This document shows positions 46,224 to 55,381 of a stretch of DNA of 64,000 nucleotides, piece by piece. How positions within the stretch are numbered: position 1 is the first letter of the stretch; each line of letters begins with the position of its first letter. The stretch comes from JAKAIY01 sp963809385 (GTDB lineage: Bacteria > Chloroflexota > Ktedonobacteria > Ktedonobacterales > JADMIN01). The stretch lies in assembly GCA_963809385.1 (NCBI GenBank), contig CAWEJL010000004.1:186001-250000 (forward strand). The letters run 5' to 3'. A program made the translations under genes and the position numbers. Below the pieces are notes generated by a model. That model searched no databases and was not told where the DNA came from. It saw only the letters and a program-made list of their open reading frames with translations.

Positions 46224-47145
46224 CCAGCGCTATCCCTTCGTCATGCCTCTCACCTGACATCTTCCCACCGACCCCGCGCTCACCGCCGCTCAGGCCCGCC
46301 AGCGCCGCGCCCGCGACGATCGCTACGCCGCCCAGCCCCGCCAGCGGAGTCAACTGGTCGTGCTGAAGCGCGACGCCCAGCGCCACGCCGACCAGCGGCT
46401 GCGCCAGCCCGAAGACGGCGCCTACATCCGCCGGCAAGTGCGCAAACCCGTAGTTCCAGAGAAAGAACGCCAGCGCCATTGCGATAGCGCCCAGATAGAG
46501 GATCTCCAGCCAGAGCGTCAGCGAATAGTGGCGCATGGCGTCCAGCCCTGGCCACTGCGGCGCGGCTAGCGGAACCGCCGCCAGCCCGCCAAAGAACAGC
46601 CCCCAGAAGAGCGCCGTCACCAGCGGAATCCCGCGCGCCAGCGTCCGCCCCAGCGTGGTGTAGAGCGCCCAGGTCGCCGCCGCGCCCAGCAGCGCCAGCG
46701 CTCCCAGAACGGACAGCCCCGCCGGAACATCCACGCCGACGATCAGCGCCACCCCCGCCAGCGCCAGCCCCAGCGCCACCAGCGCCCGCCGCGTGGGCCG
46801 CTCGCCGCCCATCGCCGCGAACATCACCACCAGCGCGGGCGACGCCGACGTAATCAGTGACCCAAGGCTCGCCGACGTGAGCGCCGTACCAATGAATTGC
46901 AGCGAGAGCGACGCGGTATAGCCCACCAGCCCGATCAGCGCCAGCCGCCCAAGCTGCTCCCGCGTGACCCGCCAGAAGCGCGCCCGGATGGCGAACGGAG
47001 CCAAAACCACCAGCGAGATGATGATCCGCATCACCACCAGCGGCAACGCTGGGACACTCGCCAGCGCATACCGGCTCACCACATACATCAGCCCCCACAA
47101 CCCCGCCGCGAGCGCCAGCGCGCCCATCGCCAGCCACCGTCGCAT
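46207..47145 (-). CDS. EamA/DMT-family transporter
   Basis: 312 residues from ATG 47145 (GAGAGG nine bases upstream; ATG 47175 has a poorer site). Ten hydrophobic helices in two EamA repeats: ALAAGLWGLMYVVSRYALAS with VGYTASLSLQFIGTALTSAS, and ALLGAAATWALYTTLGRTLA with FGLAQPLVGVALGVALQHDQ. Relatives export amino acids or other metabolites; no substrate can be assigned. It lies directly upstream of and overlaps the Nudix gene. Confidence 0.88.
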   Translation of the reverse strand: MRRWLAMGALALAAGLWGLMYVVSRYALASVPALPLVVMRIIISLVVLAPFAIRARFWRVTREQLGRLALIGLVGYTASLSLQFIGTALTSASLGSLITSASPALVVMFAAMGGERPTRRALVALGLALAGVALIVGVDVPAGLSVLGALALLGAAATWALYTTLGRTLARGIPLVTALFWGLFFGGLAAVPLAAPQWPGLDAMRHYSLTLWLEILYLGAIAMALAFFLWNYGFAHLPADVGAVFGLAQPLVGVALGVALQHDQLTPLAGLGGVAIVAGAALAGLSGGERGVGGKMSGERHDEGIALDAIQE

Positions 47146-47317
47146 CCGTTCGCGCCTCTCTGTCAACCCTCGCATCCGTTCGCCCGCGGCCCCTGCGGCT
47201 CAGCATACCACCCGCCCCAAGCGTCCCCTTGCGCCCGCCGCTTCTCCGCGCGTACAATGCCTCCATCGCTGGGAACCACCCCGGCTCCATTCCCCCCACA
47301 ATGACTGGAGGCGTACC

Positions 47318-47389
47318 ATGAACGCAGAGATGATCGCGTCTGGCTACAGCGCCTCCTCCACCCGCTCCAGCCGCTCCCTGGCTCGCTAG
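47318..47389 (+). CDS. Short Ser-rich peptide (23 aa)
   Basis: ATG 47318 has GGAGG six bases upstream and opens a 23-codon frame reading MNAEMIASGYSASSTRSSRS, then LAR and TAG. Nine of its 23 residues are Ser or Thr. It lies 224 bases upstream of rsgA on the same strand and could be a small upstream peptide (leader) or chance. No second copy was seen. Confidence 0.3.
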   Translation: MNAEMIASGYSASSTRSSRSLAR

Positions 47390-47613
47390 CGCCTCGCGCA
47401 CGGCGACCACCCCGGCCCTGGCACGGCCCCAGGCAGGCGCCCTCCGCCCCACGACGCGCACAAGACGCGGCGCAGGCTCGCCGCCCCACACCCTATACCC
47501 TCGCCCCTGGCCTGGCTATGCCCAGGCCGCCGCCCGCTCCCGCGCCAATTTCGCGTGAGACGCGGCGAGGGCCGAGGCTCCGTCCGCACGCGATCAGCAG
47601 GAGCTACCACACC

Positions 47614-48726
47614 GTGAGCCATAAACAGCGCCGCGACCAGCGATCCACCAGCACAAAGACCCACTCACAAGGAGACCCTACCATCCCACCAACACCACCC
47701 ACCGAAACCACGCTTGACAGCGCCAGCCCGCTGCTCGAAGGCCTCATCACTGATGGGAGCCGGGGCCGCTACCAGGTCGAGACGGACAGCGGCGCGTTCT
47801 GGTGCGTTCTGCGTGGCCGCCTGCGCAAAGAACTGACCTACGCCGAAAGCACATCCGCGCGCCACACCGCCCACCGCGTCACCGTCCGCGAAGGCGACCC
47901 CGTCGCCATCGGTGACCGCGTCTGGCTGTTGCCCACCGGCCCCAGCGAAGGCGTCATCGAGCATATCGCCCCCCGTTCCGGCGCCGCTATCGCCCGCCAG
48001 GACCCCGACCGGGGCCGCGCCGCCAGGCGCCCCCTCACCAGCGTCAGCGGACTCGACCAGCTCGTGATCGTCTTCGCCGCCCGCGAGCCCGCCACACACC
48101 TGCGCCTCGCCGACCGTTTCATCACGCTCGCCGAGGCCCAGCGCGCCGCGGTGGTCCTCTGTATCAACAAAGCCGACCAGGGCATCGAACCCTGGCTCGA
48201 CGCCCGCCTCCAGGTCTACACAGGCCTCGGCTACAGCGTCCTGCGGACAAGCGCCGCCACTGGCGACGGCATCGAAGCGCTGCGCGACCTGCTCGCTGGG
48301 CGTGTCTCCGCCTTCGCTGGCCCATCCGGCGTCGGTAAATCCAGCCTGCTCAACGCCCTTGAGCCTGAGCTTGCGCTGCGCGTCTCCGCCATTAGCGAAA
48401 CCACGGGCAAAGGCCGGCACACCACGACTGGCGCCCGCCTGATCCCCCTCGCCAGCCCCAACGGCGGCTGGATCGCGGACACCGCTGGCATCCGCGCCCT
48501 CGCCCTCAACCCCGCCACACTCGACAACCTGCCCGAAACCTTCCGCGAATTCCGCCCCTACCTCGGCGCCTGCGCCTTCAGCGACTGCCGCCACCTTGCC
48601 GAACCCGGCTGCGCCATCCACGCCGCCCTGCGGGCGGGCTCAATAGACCCCGCCCGCTATGACAGCTATCACCGCCTCGCGCTCGGCGTCCCCGCCAGCC
48701 CCAACCTCTTCCCACCCATCGCATAA
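47614..48726 (+). CDS. rsgA: Ribosome small subunit-dependent GTPase RsgA
   Basis: Circularly permuted GTPase that checks 30S subunit maturation. 370 residues from GTG 47614 (AGGAG ten bases upstream). An OB-fold N-terminus (LRGRLRKELTYAES, then VAIGDRVWLLP) is followed by the permuted G-domain: VLCINKAD (G4), ISETTGKGRHTTTGARLI after GPSGVGKSSLLNALEP (G1), and DTAGIRAL (G3). The zinc finger is CAFSDCRHLAEPGC. The N-terminal 40 residues are low in complexity and variable in length. Length and motif order match the family. Confidence 0.94.
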   Translation: MSHKQRRDQRSTSTKTHSQGDPTIPPTPPTETTLDSASPLLEGLITDGSRGRYQVETDSGAFWCVLRGRLRKELTYAESTSARHTAHRVTVREGDPVAIGDRVWLLPTGPSEGVIEHIAPRSGAAIARQDPDRGRAARRPLTSVSGLDQLVIVFAAREPATHLRLADRFITLAEAQRAAVVLCINKADQGIEPWLDARLQVYTGLGYSVLRTSAATGDGIEALRDLLAGRVSAFAGPSGVGKSSLLNALEPELALRVSAISETTGKGRHTTTGARLIPLASPNGGWIADTAGIRALALNPATLDNLPETFREFRPYLGACAFSDCRHLAEPGCAIHAALRAGSIDPARYDSYHRLALGVPASPNLFPPIA

Positions 48727-48730
48727 CGCT

Positions 48731-48807
48731 CGCGCGCCGTGCGCCAGCCATTCATGGCCGCGTTCCTCGCGCCTCGCGCGCCGTGCGCCAGCCATTCATG
48801 GCCGCGT
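48731..48807. repeat. 33-bp direct repeat of the palindromic interspersed element
   Basis: Bases 48731-48763 and 48775-48807 are identical; each contains GTGCGCCAGCCATTCATGG with the palindrome GCCATTCATGGC. Similar units lie near 54665 and 61787. Placed just after the rsgA stop. Confidence 0.8.
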
Positions 48808-48840
48808 CTCCCTCCTCACGTCTCCCACAGAACGCAAACA

Positions 48841-48870
48841 TCCCCCCGCCTCACAGTCGAGGCAGGGGGA
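48841..48870. terminator. Hairpin between convergent rsgA and zinc-ribbon gene
   Basis: TCCCCCC-GCCTC pairs with GAGGC-AGGGGGA around ACAGTC. A second stem, GGTAGGCTG/CAGCCTACC at 48901-48920, covers the stop codon of the zinc-ribbon gene. Confidence 0.6.
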
Positions 48871-48915
48871 TGCCATTACCCGGCAAGCCGGGTCAGGTAG
48901 GGTAGGCTGTTCAGC

Positions 48916-49287
48916 CTACCAGCGGGAGCCGCCGCCGCCGCCGCCGTAGCCGCCGCCGCCGTTGCCGCCCGAACGGCGACCGCCGCCCGCGCCGCCGCCG
49001 CCACCCATTTGCTGGTAGCAGTCGCTGCAGTAGACCGGCTTATCGCCGCGCGGCTGGAACGGAACGCGCGCCTCACGGCCGCAGGAGCTGCACGTCGCCG
49101 TGAACATCTCGCGCCGGCCGCCGCCGCCGCCGCCGCCGGACATGGCGGACTTGCGGGCCGAGCGGCATTCCGGGCAGCGCGACGGTGTGTTCACCAGACC
49201 GCGGCTGGCATAAAACTCCTGCTCACCTACGGTGAACAGGAAATCGCGGCCGCACTCACGGCAACGAAGTGTCTGATCGGTGGTCAA
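48916..49287 (-). CDS. Zinc-ribbon protein with Gly-rich tail
   Basis: 123 residues from TTG 49287 (AGAGG nine bases upstream), chosen because homologues begin near TLTCRDCG; an in-frame GTG lies further 5'. Two CxxC pairs (TLRCRECGRDFLFTVGEQEF, then NTPSRCPECRSARK) form a first zinc knuckle and FTATCSSCGREARVPF with YCSDCYQQM a second (CxxC-x17-CxxC type). The C-terminus is Gly-rich (YGGGGGGSRW). The small family may bind nucleic acid, but its role is unknown. Convergent with rsgA. Confidence 0.85.
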   Translation of the reverse strand: MTTDQTLRCRECGRDFLFTVGEQEFYASRGLVNTPSRCPECRSARKSAMSGGGGGGGRREMFTATCSSCGREARVPFQPRGDKPVYCSDCYQQMGGGGGAGGGRRSGGNGGGGYGGGGGGSRW

Positions 49288-49889
49288 AGTCTGGAACCTC
49301 TTCTTCTCTGGCCGCGGCACAGCCCATATATGCGCTGTTGTATCGCCGTGACCATATGCCCACGCAAGCGCGCGGGACTGTGTCAGATGTGGGGGAAACC
49401 GCTGTGGAGAGAACTGAGGGAGTATCGTCCCAGAAACCGAGGCCGACGCCTTAACCCTTGCAGACCACCGACTTGCGTCATAACAGCGTGTGTGTGATCC
49501 CCGTTCACACACCTATACCGAAATACCATCAAAGACCGAGAATTCGCGAACAGGATTGAAAACCGCGCTCGATCCTCTCGACCTTCGGGCGAAGTATACC
49601 ACGGCTCCATCCAGAACACAAGCCCCTTGGCAAAGCCTGTCAGCCTCATCGCGCCCGTCTCCGCTCCTTCGCCTATCCCCGCCCGCGCACGGCCCACACG
49701 CGGCCCGCACGCGGCCCGCACGCCACGCGACCTCGTCGTGACACCTCGCCCGCCTCTTGTGCCTCGCTCGTGACTTCCAGCCCGTATCGTGTGGGTAACG
49801 TATCCACGATGCGTACCCGCGCCAGGTGGCCCGATCCCACCCGATGCGCCCTTCGCGCCAGTATCGCCAGTCTGAAGAGGAGGCCCACC
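49288..49889. other. Divergent intergenic region
   Basis: About 600 bases between the zinc-ribbon gene and the YceI gene. There is a GCGGCCCGCAC tandem run near 49695-49730 and an A+T-richer patch at 49490-49560 that may hold the zinc-ribbon promoter. No gene-like frame is supported. Confidence 0.4.
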
Positions 49890-50459
49890 ATGCGCTGGAC
49901 ACTCGACCCCGCCCATACCCAGATCGCCTTCTCCATCCAACACATGATGGTCACGCTTGCCAGTGGGCGTTTCACCCGCTTCACCGGCGAGTTCCACCTC
50001 GATGAACATGCCCCCAATCGCTCATCCTTCGAGGTCGCCATAGATGCCACCAGCATCACCACCGACAACCACGAGCGCGACGTTCACCTCCGCTCACCCG
50101 ACTTCCTCGACACCGACGCCTGGCCCACTCTCCGCTACCGCAGCCACGCCATTACCCCGCTCGGCTTCGACCACTACAACGTTGAGGGCGAGCTCACCAT
50201 CCACGGCGCCACCCATCCTGCCCCGCTGGAGGTCATCCTCGGCGGCATCACACTCGACCCTGAGGGACGCCGCCGCGCCGGTTTCTCCGCACGGGGCCGC
50301 ATCAACCGCCTGGACTACGGCCTGACCTGGAACGCCCCGCTCGAAGACGGCGGCTTCGTTCTCGGCTCCACTGTCCGCATCGAGATCGAAGCCGAGCTCA
50401 TCGAGCTACCCGACACCCCCACCGAAGCCGCCAGCGCCAGCCCCGCTATTCAGCCGTAA
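49890..50459 (+). CDS. YceI family polyisoprenoid-binding protein
   Basis: 189 residues. MRWTLDPAHTQIAFSIQHMM is the YceI opening, followed by DATSITTDNHERDVHLRSPD, FLDTDAWPTLRYRS and INRLDYGLTWN, the typical lipocalin-like barrel that binds isoprenoid chains. No signal peptide is seen, so it should stay in the cytoplasm. AGGAGG stands six bases before ATG 49890. Function is usually linked to lipid or quinone handling and acid stress, but this member has no informative neighbour. Confidence 0.92.
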   Translation: MRWTLDPAHTQIAFSIQHMMVTLASGRFTRFTGEFHLDEHAPNRSSFEVAIDATSITTDNHERDVHLRSPDFLDTDAWPTLRYRSHAITPLGFDHYNVEGELTIHGATHPAPLEVILGGITLDPEGRRRAGFSARGRINRLDYGLTWNAPLEDGGFVLGSTVRIEIEAELIELPDTPTEAASASPAIQP

Positions 50460-50522
50460 CACGCCAAACCCTCCTGCGCCCCGCCCTGGAAGGGATCGAG
50501 AGCGAGTGGGGGCCGCTCGCTC

Positions 50523-50912
50523 TCACCCGCCGGCGGGGCGCCGCGCCGCCAGCGACACTGCCGCCAACAGCGTCTCGATCCCGAAAGGCTTTAGCAGCAA
50601 TTGTCCGCCCAGCGACGCCAGCGCGTCAGTCACCGACCGCGCAAGCAGATCATCCCCCGCCGTCATCGCGATGTAGCGGTGCCGCCGCGCCAGCTTCCGC
50701 TCCCGCGCCACCTCCCGTAGCAGGTCTACCCCTGTCACCTCCGGCATCAGCAGATCCACCAGCGCCACCAGTCTCCGCCGCGTCCGCCGCAAAATATCCA
50801 GCGCCTGGCTTCCATCCCTCGCCTCCAGCACCACGTAGCCCGCGTCCTCCAGCGCCAGCCGCAGCGTCTCCCGCGTCGGCGCGTCATCATCCACAACCAG
50901 CACCCACATCAT
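50523..50912 (-). CDS. Single-domain CheY-like response regulator
   Basis: 129 residues forming one receiver: MMWVLVVDDDAPTRETLRLA carries the acidic pocket (D8-D10), D53 in VALVDLLMPEVTG is the phospho-acceptor, Thr in IAMTAGDD and Lys108 in QLLLKPFG complete the switch. No output domain. The kinase partner is not adjacent. Similar stand-alone receivers act as phosphate relays or direct protein regulators. Confidence 0.88.
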   Translation of the reverse strand: MMWVLVVDDDAPTRETLRLALEDAGYVVLEARDGSQALDILRRTRRRLVALVDLLMPEVTGVDLLREVARERKLARRHRYIAMTAGDDLLARSVTDALASLGGQLLLKPFGIETLLAAVSLAARRPAGG

Positions 50913-51248
50913 AGACAGGCCGCCTTCACATCCTCAGCGAAGACTATCCACGTCACCACGCACGCCAGTAAGGCTCCTCGCCTGCGGGCATGCGAAGCGC
51001 CGAGGGCTCCTCCCACCCACCAATCGCCGGTCAATCCTGCGTAGCGCCTCCAAATTCTGAAGTAACTACGGCCAGTATAGCCAGTATAACACTCACCCGC
51101 CCGCTTCCCTCTACTCCCCTTTTCCTCAGTGACGCTTCAGACGCGCCCTCCCAGCGGGCGTCCTTTACGACACACTTGGCCCGCGCGTCGGGCTGTGGAT
51201 TGACGGACGCGCTGTCTACCGCCGCGCTCGACACCTGACCCAAAGAAA

Positions 51249-51277
51249 GCGCCACCACTCGGTGTGAGTGGTGGCGC
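51249..51277 (-). terminator. Terminator of the secreted zincin-like gene
   Basis: GCGCCACCACTC pairs perfectly with GAGTGGTGGCGC around GGTGT, 43 bases beyond the stop on the minus strand, followed by a short T-run on the minus strand (TTTCTTTG). The rest of 50913-51319 shows no gene. Confidence 0.75.
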
Positions 51278-51319
51278 CCCTATCAGGCTAAGCCTGGTGT
51301 ACGTCGCGCGCGAGCGGTG

Positions 51320-52570
51320 TTAGCAGCCCTGCGCAACATTCGAGAAGTTGTTGAGGTAGGTGTAGTAGCCCGCCGAGGAGATCGAGGGCGACTGGCGCGC
51401 GAACCAGGAGTAGAACACCTCGTCCTCTGGGTGATACTGCGCGCCCGACGGCATCGTCACCGTGAAGCCGTAGCCCACGACCGGGTCACCGACTTCGAGA
51501 TCGCTCGTGCAACCGTACTGTGGCGCCGTCGGCGTCAGCCACGGATTCACCGCGTTGTTGATGAACGGATCATCCAGCCACTCCGAGACCTCATGGCTCA
51601 GCGCATGGATGTCCTGAATGTAGGAGACGCCGTTGTCGCCCGGGTTTGCGCCGAAGATGCCCGGGTCGCTGTAGGCGGCGAACATGTAGGTGTTGATCTG
51701 CTGCTTGCCATTGCCATTGATCGAGCTCGTGGCGCCGTGGTAGCCCAGGACGCAGCAGTTGGCCGTCGAGTGGATGTACAGGAACGTGTTGTAGGTCAGG
51801 AACAGTGGCACAACTGTGGACGGGATGTGCATCGAGACCATCAGGTTGTGCAGATGCGACGAGAACCAGGAGTAGCTCATCAGGCCGATGCGCGCGTGCG
51901 AGCGGCTGCCGACGACCAGGACGCCCTGATTGCTCGGCACCGAGATGCTCACCGCCGGCAGCACGGTCTCGCTCAGCAGCACATGATAGCCATTATTGCC
52001 CGTCTTGCCCCACTGCGCGCGGATGAAGGCGTCGCCCACCTGGGTCGTGTCGCTCGGCTCGTTCTCCGTGCGCGGCGAGGGCGCTACACCCGGATACGTC
52101 GGCGCCGCGCTGGCGGTCGAGGTCGCCGCGCCAATATTAGCGGTCCCCTGGAACATCGGCGACGCGACCGTACCCGCCACCTTCGACGAACCCGCCAGCG
52201 TTGGATCCACGCCGTAGGGATTGCTGGAGAAGGTGAAGTCCAACGGGATGATCACGAATGGAACCGTCGTCGAGCTATTGCTCGCCGGATTGGATCCGAC
52301 CATCGAATACGGATAGGTTACGCCATTGGTCGGGTCCGTAAACGAGGATCCCCAGTTCGGAATCGTCACCGCGTCCGCTGAGATCGTTCCGCTGGGCGCT
52401 TCGGTGAGATACTGCGGCGTGCCGAGACCGTCACCATCGCCACCCGTAGCGGCATGCGCGGGCGCCGCTGAATGCGTGAACAGCAGCGCGAAGGAGGTTG
52501 CGACAATCGCCACGATCGCCGCCGTGGAAGCGATGACGAAGAGCCAGGTCCGTTTGCCTCGGGTCATCAT
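51320..52570 (-). CDS. Secreted protein with zincin-like SHEVSEW motif
   Basis: 416 residues from ATG 52570 (GGAAAGGA upstream; ATG 52567 is adjacent). The signal peptide is KRTWLFVIASTAAIVAIVAT followed by APAHA. The mature part is Ser/Thr/Gly/Asn-rich and contains ALSHEVSEWLDDPFINNAV near residue 330. S-H-E-x-x-E-x-x-x-D-P occurs in secreted proteins of Acidobacteria and actinobacteria and in EXORDIUM-like proteins, where the H-E-x-x-x...D cluster could bind metal. A protease role is only a suggestion. Nearby cysteines (NCCVLG, YGC, QGC) may form disulfides. Confidence 0.7.
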   Translation of the reverse strand: MMTRGKRTWLFVIASTAAIVAIVATSFALLFTHSAAPAHAATGGDGDGLGTPQYLTEAPSGTISADAVTIPNWGSSFTDPTNGVTYPYSMVGSNPASNSSTTVPFVIIPLDFTFSSNPYGVDPTLAGSSKVAGTVASPMFQGTANIGAATSTASAAPTYPGVAPSPRTENEPSDTTQVGDAFIRAQWGKTGNNGYHVLLSETVLPAVSISVPSNQGVLVVGSRSHARIGLMSYSWFSSHLHNLMVSMHIPSTVVPLFLTYNTFLYIHSTANCCVLGYHGATSSINGNGKQQINTYMFAAYSDPGIFGANPGDNGVSYIQDIHALSHEVSEWLDDPFINNAVNPWLTPTAPQYGCTSDLEVGDPVVGYGFTVTMPSGAQYHPEDEVFYSWFARQSPSISSAGYYTYLNNFSNVAQGC

Positions 52571-53044
52571 GCGATCCTTTCCCTGAGGGGGAAATATGGG
52601 CGCCAAACACTTCTCACGCCGCCTGGCCCGGTCACCTTGGACAACAACTCCACGCGCCCAGGCTGGCGGGGATACCAGCGCGCCGGGCCGCGTCTCTTAT
52701 CCATGCCCGGCGCGTCATTGCGCGCCCTCGTGTCTTACCTCACAGCCTCCCCGCCCGAAAGAGCGGACGGCATGGCGCCCATTTGACACTTGACCAAAAG
52801 AATGAGGTTCCGTAGAAGCATGTGAGGAAGATTCAGAGGCGTGACGCCCTATCCGCACCAACACACCAGCGAATGGCTCCCAGCCGCGCCAGGCAGTTCG
52901 CACAGATTGGACATACCCTTACAAAACGCTGTCACGATTGTTTCGTTATGCCTTCTTCAGTGACTCCTCGCATATTTGGTAAGGCGATGGCCACTCCCCG
53001 CCTGTTCCTCACAACGTGAGAGGCGGGGAGTAGTCCCATCAACG
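52571..53044. other. Intergenic region upstream of the secreted protein
   Basis: 474 bases with the ribosome site for the secreted protein at the left and the rtcB-distal hairpin at the right. No gene-like frame was recognised. Confidence 0.4.
52993..53034 (-). terminator. Terminator of rtcB
   Basis: ACTCCCCGCCT pairs with AGGCGGGGAGT around a 20-base loop, 11 bases past the rtcB stop on the minus strand; a weak T-rich region follows on that strand. Confidence 0.65.
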
Positions 53045-54463
53045 CTAGAAATCCCCCGCCTCATCCGCCATCCGCACAACACGCGGCGTGAAGGTTCCGA
53101 TGACTTCAACCAGGTCATCCTGAGCGGCGATCACCGACTGGATGTCCTTGTACGCCTGCGGAGCCTCGTCCATCCCACCGCCCAGCAGCGTCACGCCGCG
53201 CTCGCGCAGGTAGGCGTCGCGGTCGCCCTTGGCGATGCTGTTGAGCGCCGCGCGGCGGCTCATGCGGCGGCCCGCGCCGTGCGCCGCCGAGTTCAGGCTC
53301 TCCGCCAGCCCGCGCCCGCGCACCACATACCCCGCGTCGCCCATCGAGCCGGGAATGACGCCCAGCGTCCCCACGCCCGCCGGAGTCGCGCCCTTGCGGT
53401 GCGTGATGACCTCCGTTCCGTCCGTCAGCCGCTCACGCCAGGCGAAGTTGTGGTGGTTTTCCACCACAGCCACCTCGCGCAGGCCCACCGCCTCCGACAC
53501 CCGCCGGTGGATGATGTGGTGGTTGGCCGACGCGAAGCGGCCCGCCAGCTCCATCGAGAGCCAGTATTCCTGCCCCGCCTCGCTGCCCAGCGAGAGCCAG
53601 GCGAGGTGGCGCAGCGAGTCATCCAGTCCCGCCCGCTCGCGCTCCGCCAGCTCTGAGAAAGTATTGGCGATCTTGAAGCCGACGCCGCGCGAGCCGCTAT
53701 GCGACAGCAGCGCCAGATACTCGCCCGCCGCCAGGCCCAGTTCGGCGTCATCGGCGTAGAGCCGGAAAACGCCCCACTCGACGAAGTGGTTGCCACTGCC
53801 CGACGTGCCGAGCTGCTGTCGCGCCTTGACGTGCAGCGACTTCAGCAGCCGCGTCGCGTCCCACGCCGGATCGTCCAGCACAGGATGCTCCGGCAGGTCG
53901 TGACGCTCCCACCCCTCGCGCTGGCCAAACCGCGTCCGGTCAATCAACGACCGCTTGAAGTCGTTGCGCCGCTGCCCCAGCAGATGCGGCGACACCGGAT
54001 AGACCGACAACCGCATGCGACAGGCGATGTCTACCCCGACGGCGTACGGGATGACGACCTCATGCGCCGCCAGCACACCGCCGATCGGCAGGCCGTAGCC
54101 CACGTGCGCGTCGGGCATCAGCGCGCCCGCCACGGCGACCGGCAGCCGTAGCGCCTGCTCCATCTGGCTCACCGCCGCCGCCTCGATGCCCTCCGCGCCC
54201 CACACCGCGTACTCCGCTGGCTCCGCGCGCGGTGTCACCCGCTCCGGCTCCGGCGCCGTCCGGCGGATGACCTCACGCGCCAGCGCCGCGTAGCGCGGGT
54301 CGGCCAGGTAGTCGCCCGGATGCGCCAGCGCCGCATCCAGCCGCGCCAGGATCTCCTCCCGCTCGACGCCCGCGCGCTCCAGCTCCTCCGCCGCGCTCTT
54401 CGCCAGCCCAATTACCTTGCCCTCCGGCCATCCCCTGGCCTTCAGGACTTTCCCCGTAATCAT
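53045..54463 (-). CDS. rtcB: RNA-splicing ligase RtcB
   Basis: GTP- and manganese-dependent ligase joining 2',3'-cyclic phosphate or 3'-phosphate RNA ends to 5'-OH ends. 472 residues: MPDAHVGYGLPIGGVLA, AVGVDIACRM (with the metal-binding Asp and Cys), LGTSGSGNHFVEWGVF, LLSHSGSRGVGFKIAN, ENHHNFAWRE, ITHRKGATPAGVG and SAAHGAGRRMSRRAAL, whose His is guanylylated. Length and motif order are complete. The start codon region lacks a strong ribosome site. Archease and RtcR are not nearby. Confidence 0.95.
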   Translation of the reverse strand: MITGKVLKARGWPEGKVIGLAKSAAEELERAGVEREEILARLDAALAHPGDYLADPRYAALAREVIRRTAPEPERVTPRAEPAEYAVWGAEGIEAAAVSQMEQALRLPVAVAGALMPDAHVGYGLPIGGVLAAHEVVIPYAVGVDIACRMRLSVYPVSPHLLGQRRNDFKRSLIDRTRFGQREGWERHDLPEHPVLDDPAWDATRLLKSLHVKARQQLGTSGSGNHFVEWGVFRLYADDAELGLAAGEYLALLSHSGSRGVGFKIANTFSELAERERAGLDDSLRHLAWLSLGSEAGQEYWLSMELAGRFASANHHIIHRRVSEAVGLREVAVVENHHNFAWRERLTDGTEVITHRKGATPAGVGTLGVIPGSMGDAGYVVRGRGLAESLNSAAHGAGRRMSRRAALNSIAKGDRDAYLRERGVTLLGGGMDEAPQAYKDIQSVIAAQDDLVEVIGTFTPRVVRMADEAGDF

Positions 54464-54994
54464 CGTTTCGTTTATCCCCTGCGACCACGTCGCATCGCTT
54501 GCGTCTCAAATCCGTTTTGACCGCTGAAAATCCTTGCGCCGCGCCCCAGCCCGACCGGCTCCCCCGGCTCGCCCGGCCTTGAAGGGCCGGGGCACGCGAC
54601 GCGGCCATAAATGGCGCTCCATCTCCTGCCCATGCGCGATCCGCCAGGCATTTATGCCCCACCGCCCGTGCGCCGGCCATTTATGGCCGCTCGTTACACT
54701 CCGGCGGTTAAACACCGAGCGCGGGCTGCCCTCACCGGGCGCCCGCGCTCACTCTGGCCATGCCAGCCGTCATCACATCACGCGATCATGACGCAGCCGA
54801 GATCGAGGCAAAGCAAGGCAGAGCGAGGTGGAGGCCCTCAGGGCGCGCTGGACGCCTGACTGTCGTCGCGCAGTCATGGGTTCACCTCCCGCTATCGCTC
54901 GCTCAACAACACAACGCACGCCATCATCCCCGGCCCGCGCGCCACACCCTACCACATCGCCCGCCCGCCATGCAAGGGCGATTCGCCGCCATCC
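54464..54994. other. Intergenic region rich in palindromic elements
   Basis: About 530 bases without a supported gene. It carries inverted and direct copies of the interspersed palindromic element at 54592-54693. The stretch 54780-54960 shows no frame with family similarity. Confidence 0.4.
54592..54693. repeat. Cluster of palindromic elements
   Basis: GCGGCCATAAATGGCGC (54601-54617), GGCATTTATGCC (54648-54659) and GTGCGCCGGCCATTTATGG (54669-54687) are three related blocks. The first is the reverse complement of the third. Resembles REP/BIME-like arrays in arrangement. Confidence 0.6.
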
Positions 54995-55381
54995 TCATGG
55001 GGCGCGGTCGAGATGAGCCATGCGGTAGGGGATGTCGCTGTCCTCGCCCAGGTGGTAGCTGGCGCAGACCCGGTGGTAGCCGTCCGCGATCTGCAGCGCG
55101 ATGTCACGCGGGACCTCACCGCGAATGAGCAGGACCGGTGAGAGGGGTTTCCCAGCCCGAACCTTCGCCATATCCTTGGCCACATGCTGATCGTCCGCAG
55201 GGAGCAGCTCGAGCCGGGAGGCGCGCAGGATGTCCTTCGCCATGCCGCGCCGCACGGGCGCCGATTGCAGCTCTGAGACGATGCGCATCACGAGCTCGTC
55301 GCTCGCGAGCAGAGACAGGTAAGCCGCGGCCGCCGGGTAGTCGTGCTCGTCAGGTTCTTCCTTCCAGACAATCTTCGCCAT
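54995..55381 (-). CDS. ParB-like conserved protein
   Basis: 128 residues from ATG 55381 (AGGAG seven bases upstream; another ATG six bases earlier is too close to that site). It begins MAKIVWKEEPDEHDYPAAAA and contains ILRASRLELLPADD and QIADGYHRVCASYHLGEDSD, the G-Y-H-R block of ParB/Srx-like nuclease folds. Short proteins of this type are widespread but uncharacterised; a role in chromosome partitioning is unlikely without a ParA or HTH domain. Confidence 0.8.
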   Translation of the reverse strand: MAKIVWKEEPDEHDYPAAAAYLSLLASDELVMRIVSELQSAPVRRGMAKDILRASRLELLPADDQHVAKDMAKVRAGKPLSPVLLIRGEVPRDIALQIADGYHRVCASYHLGEDSDIPYRMAHLDRAP

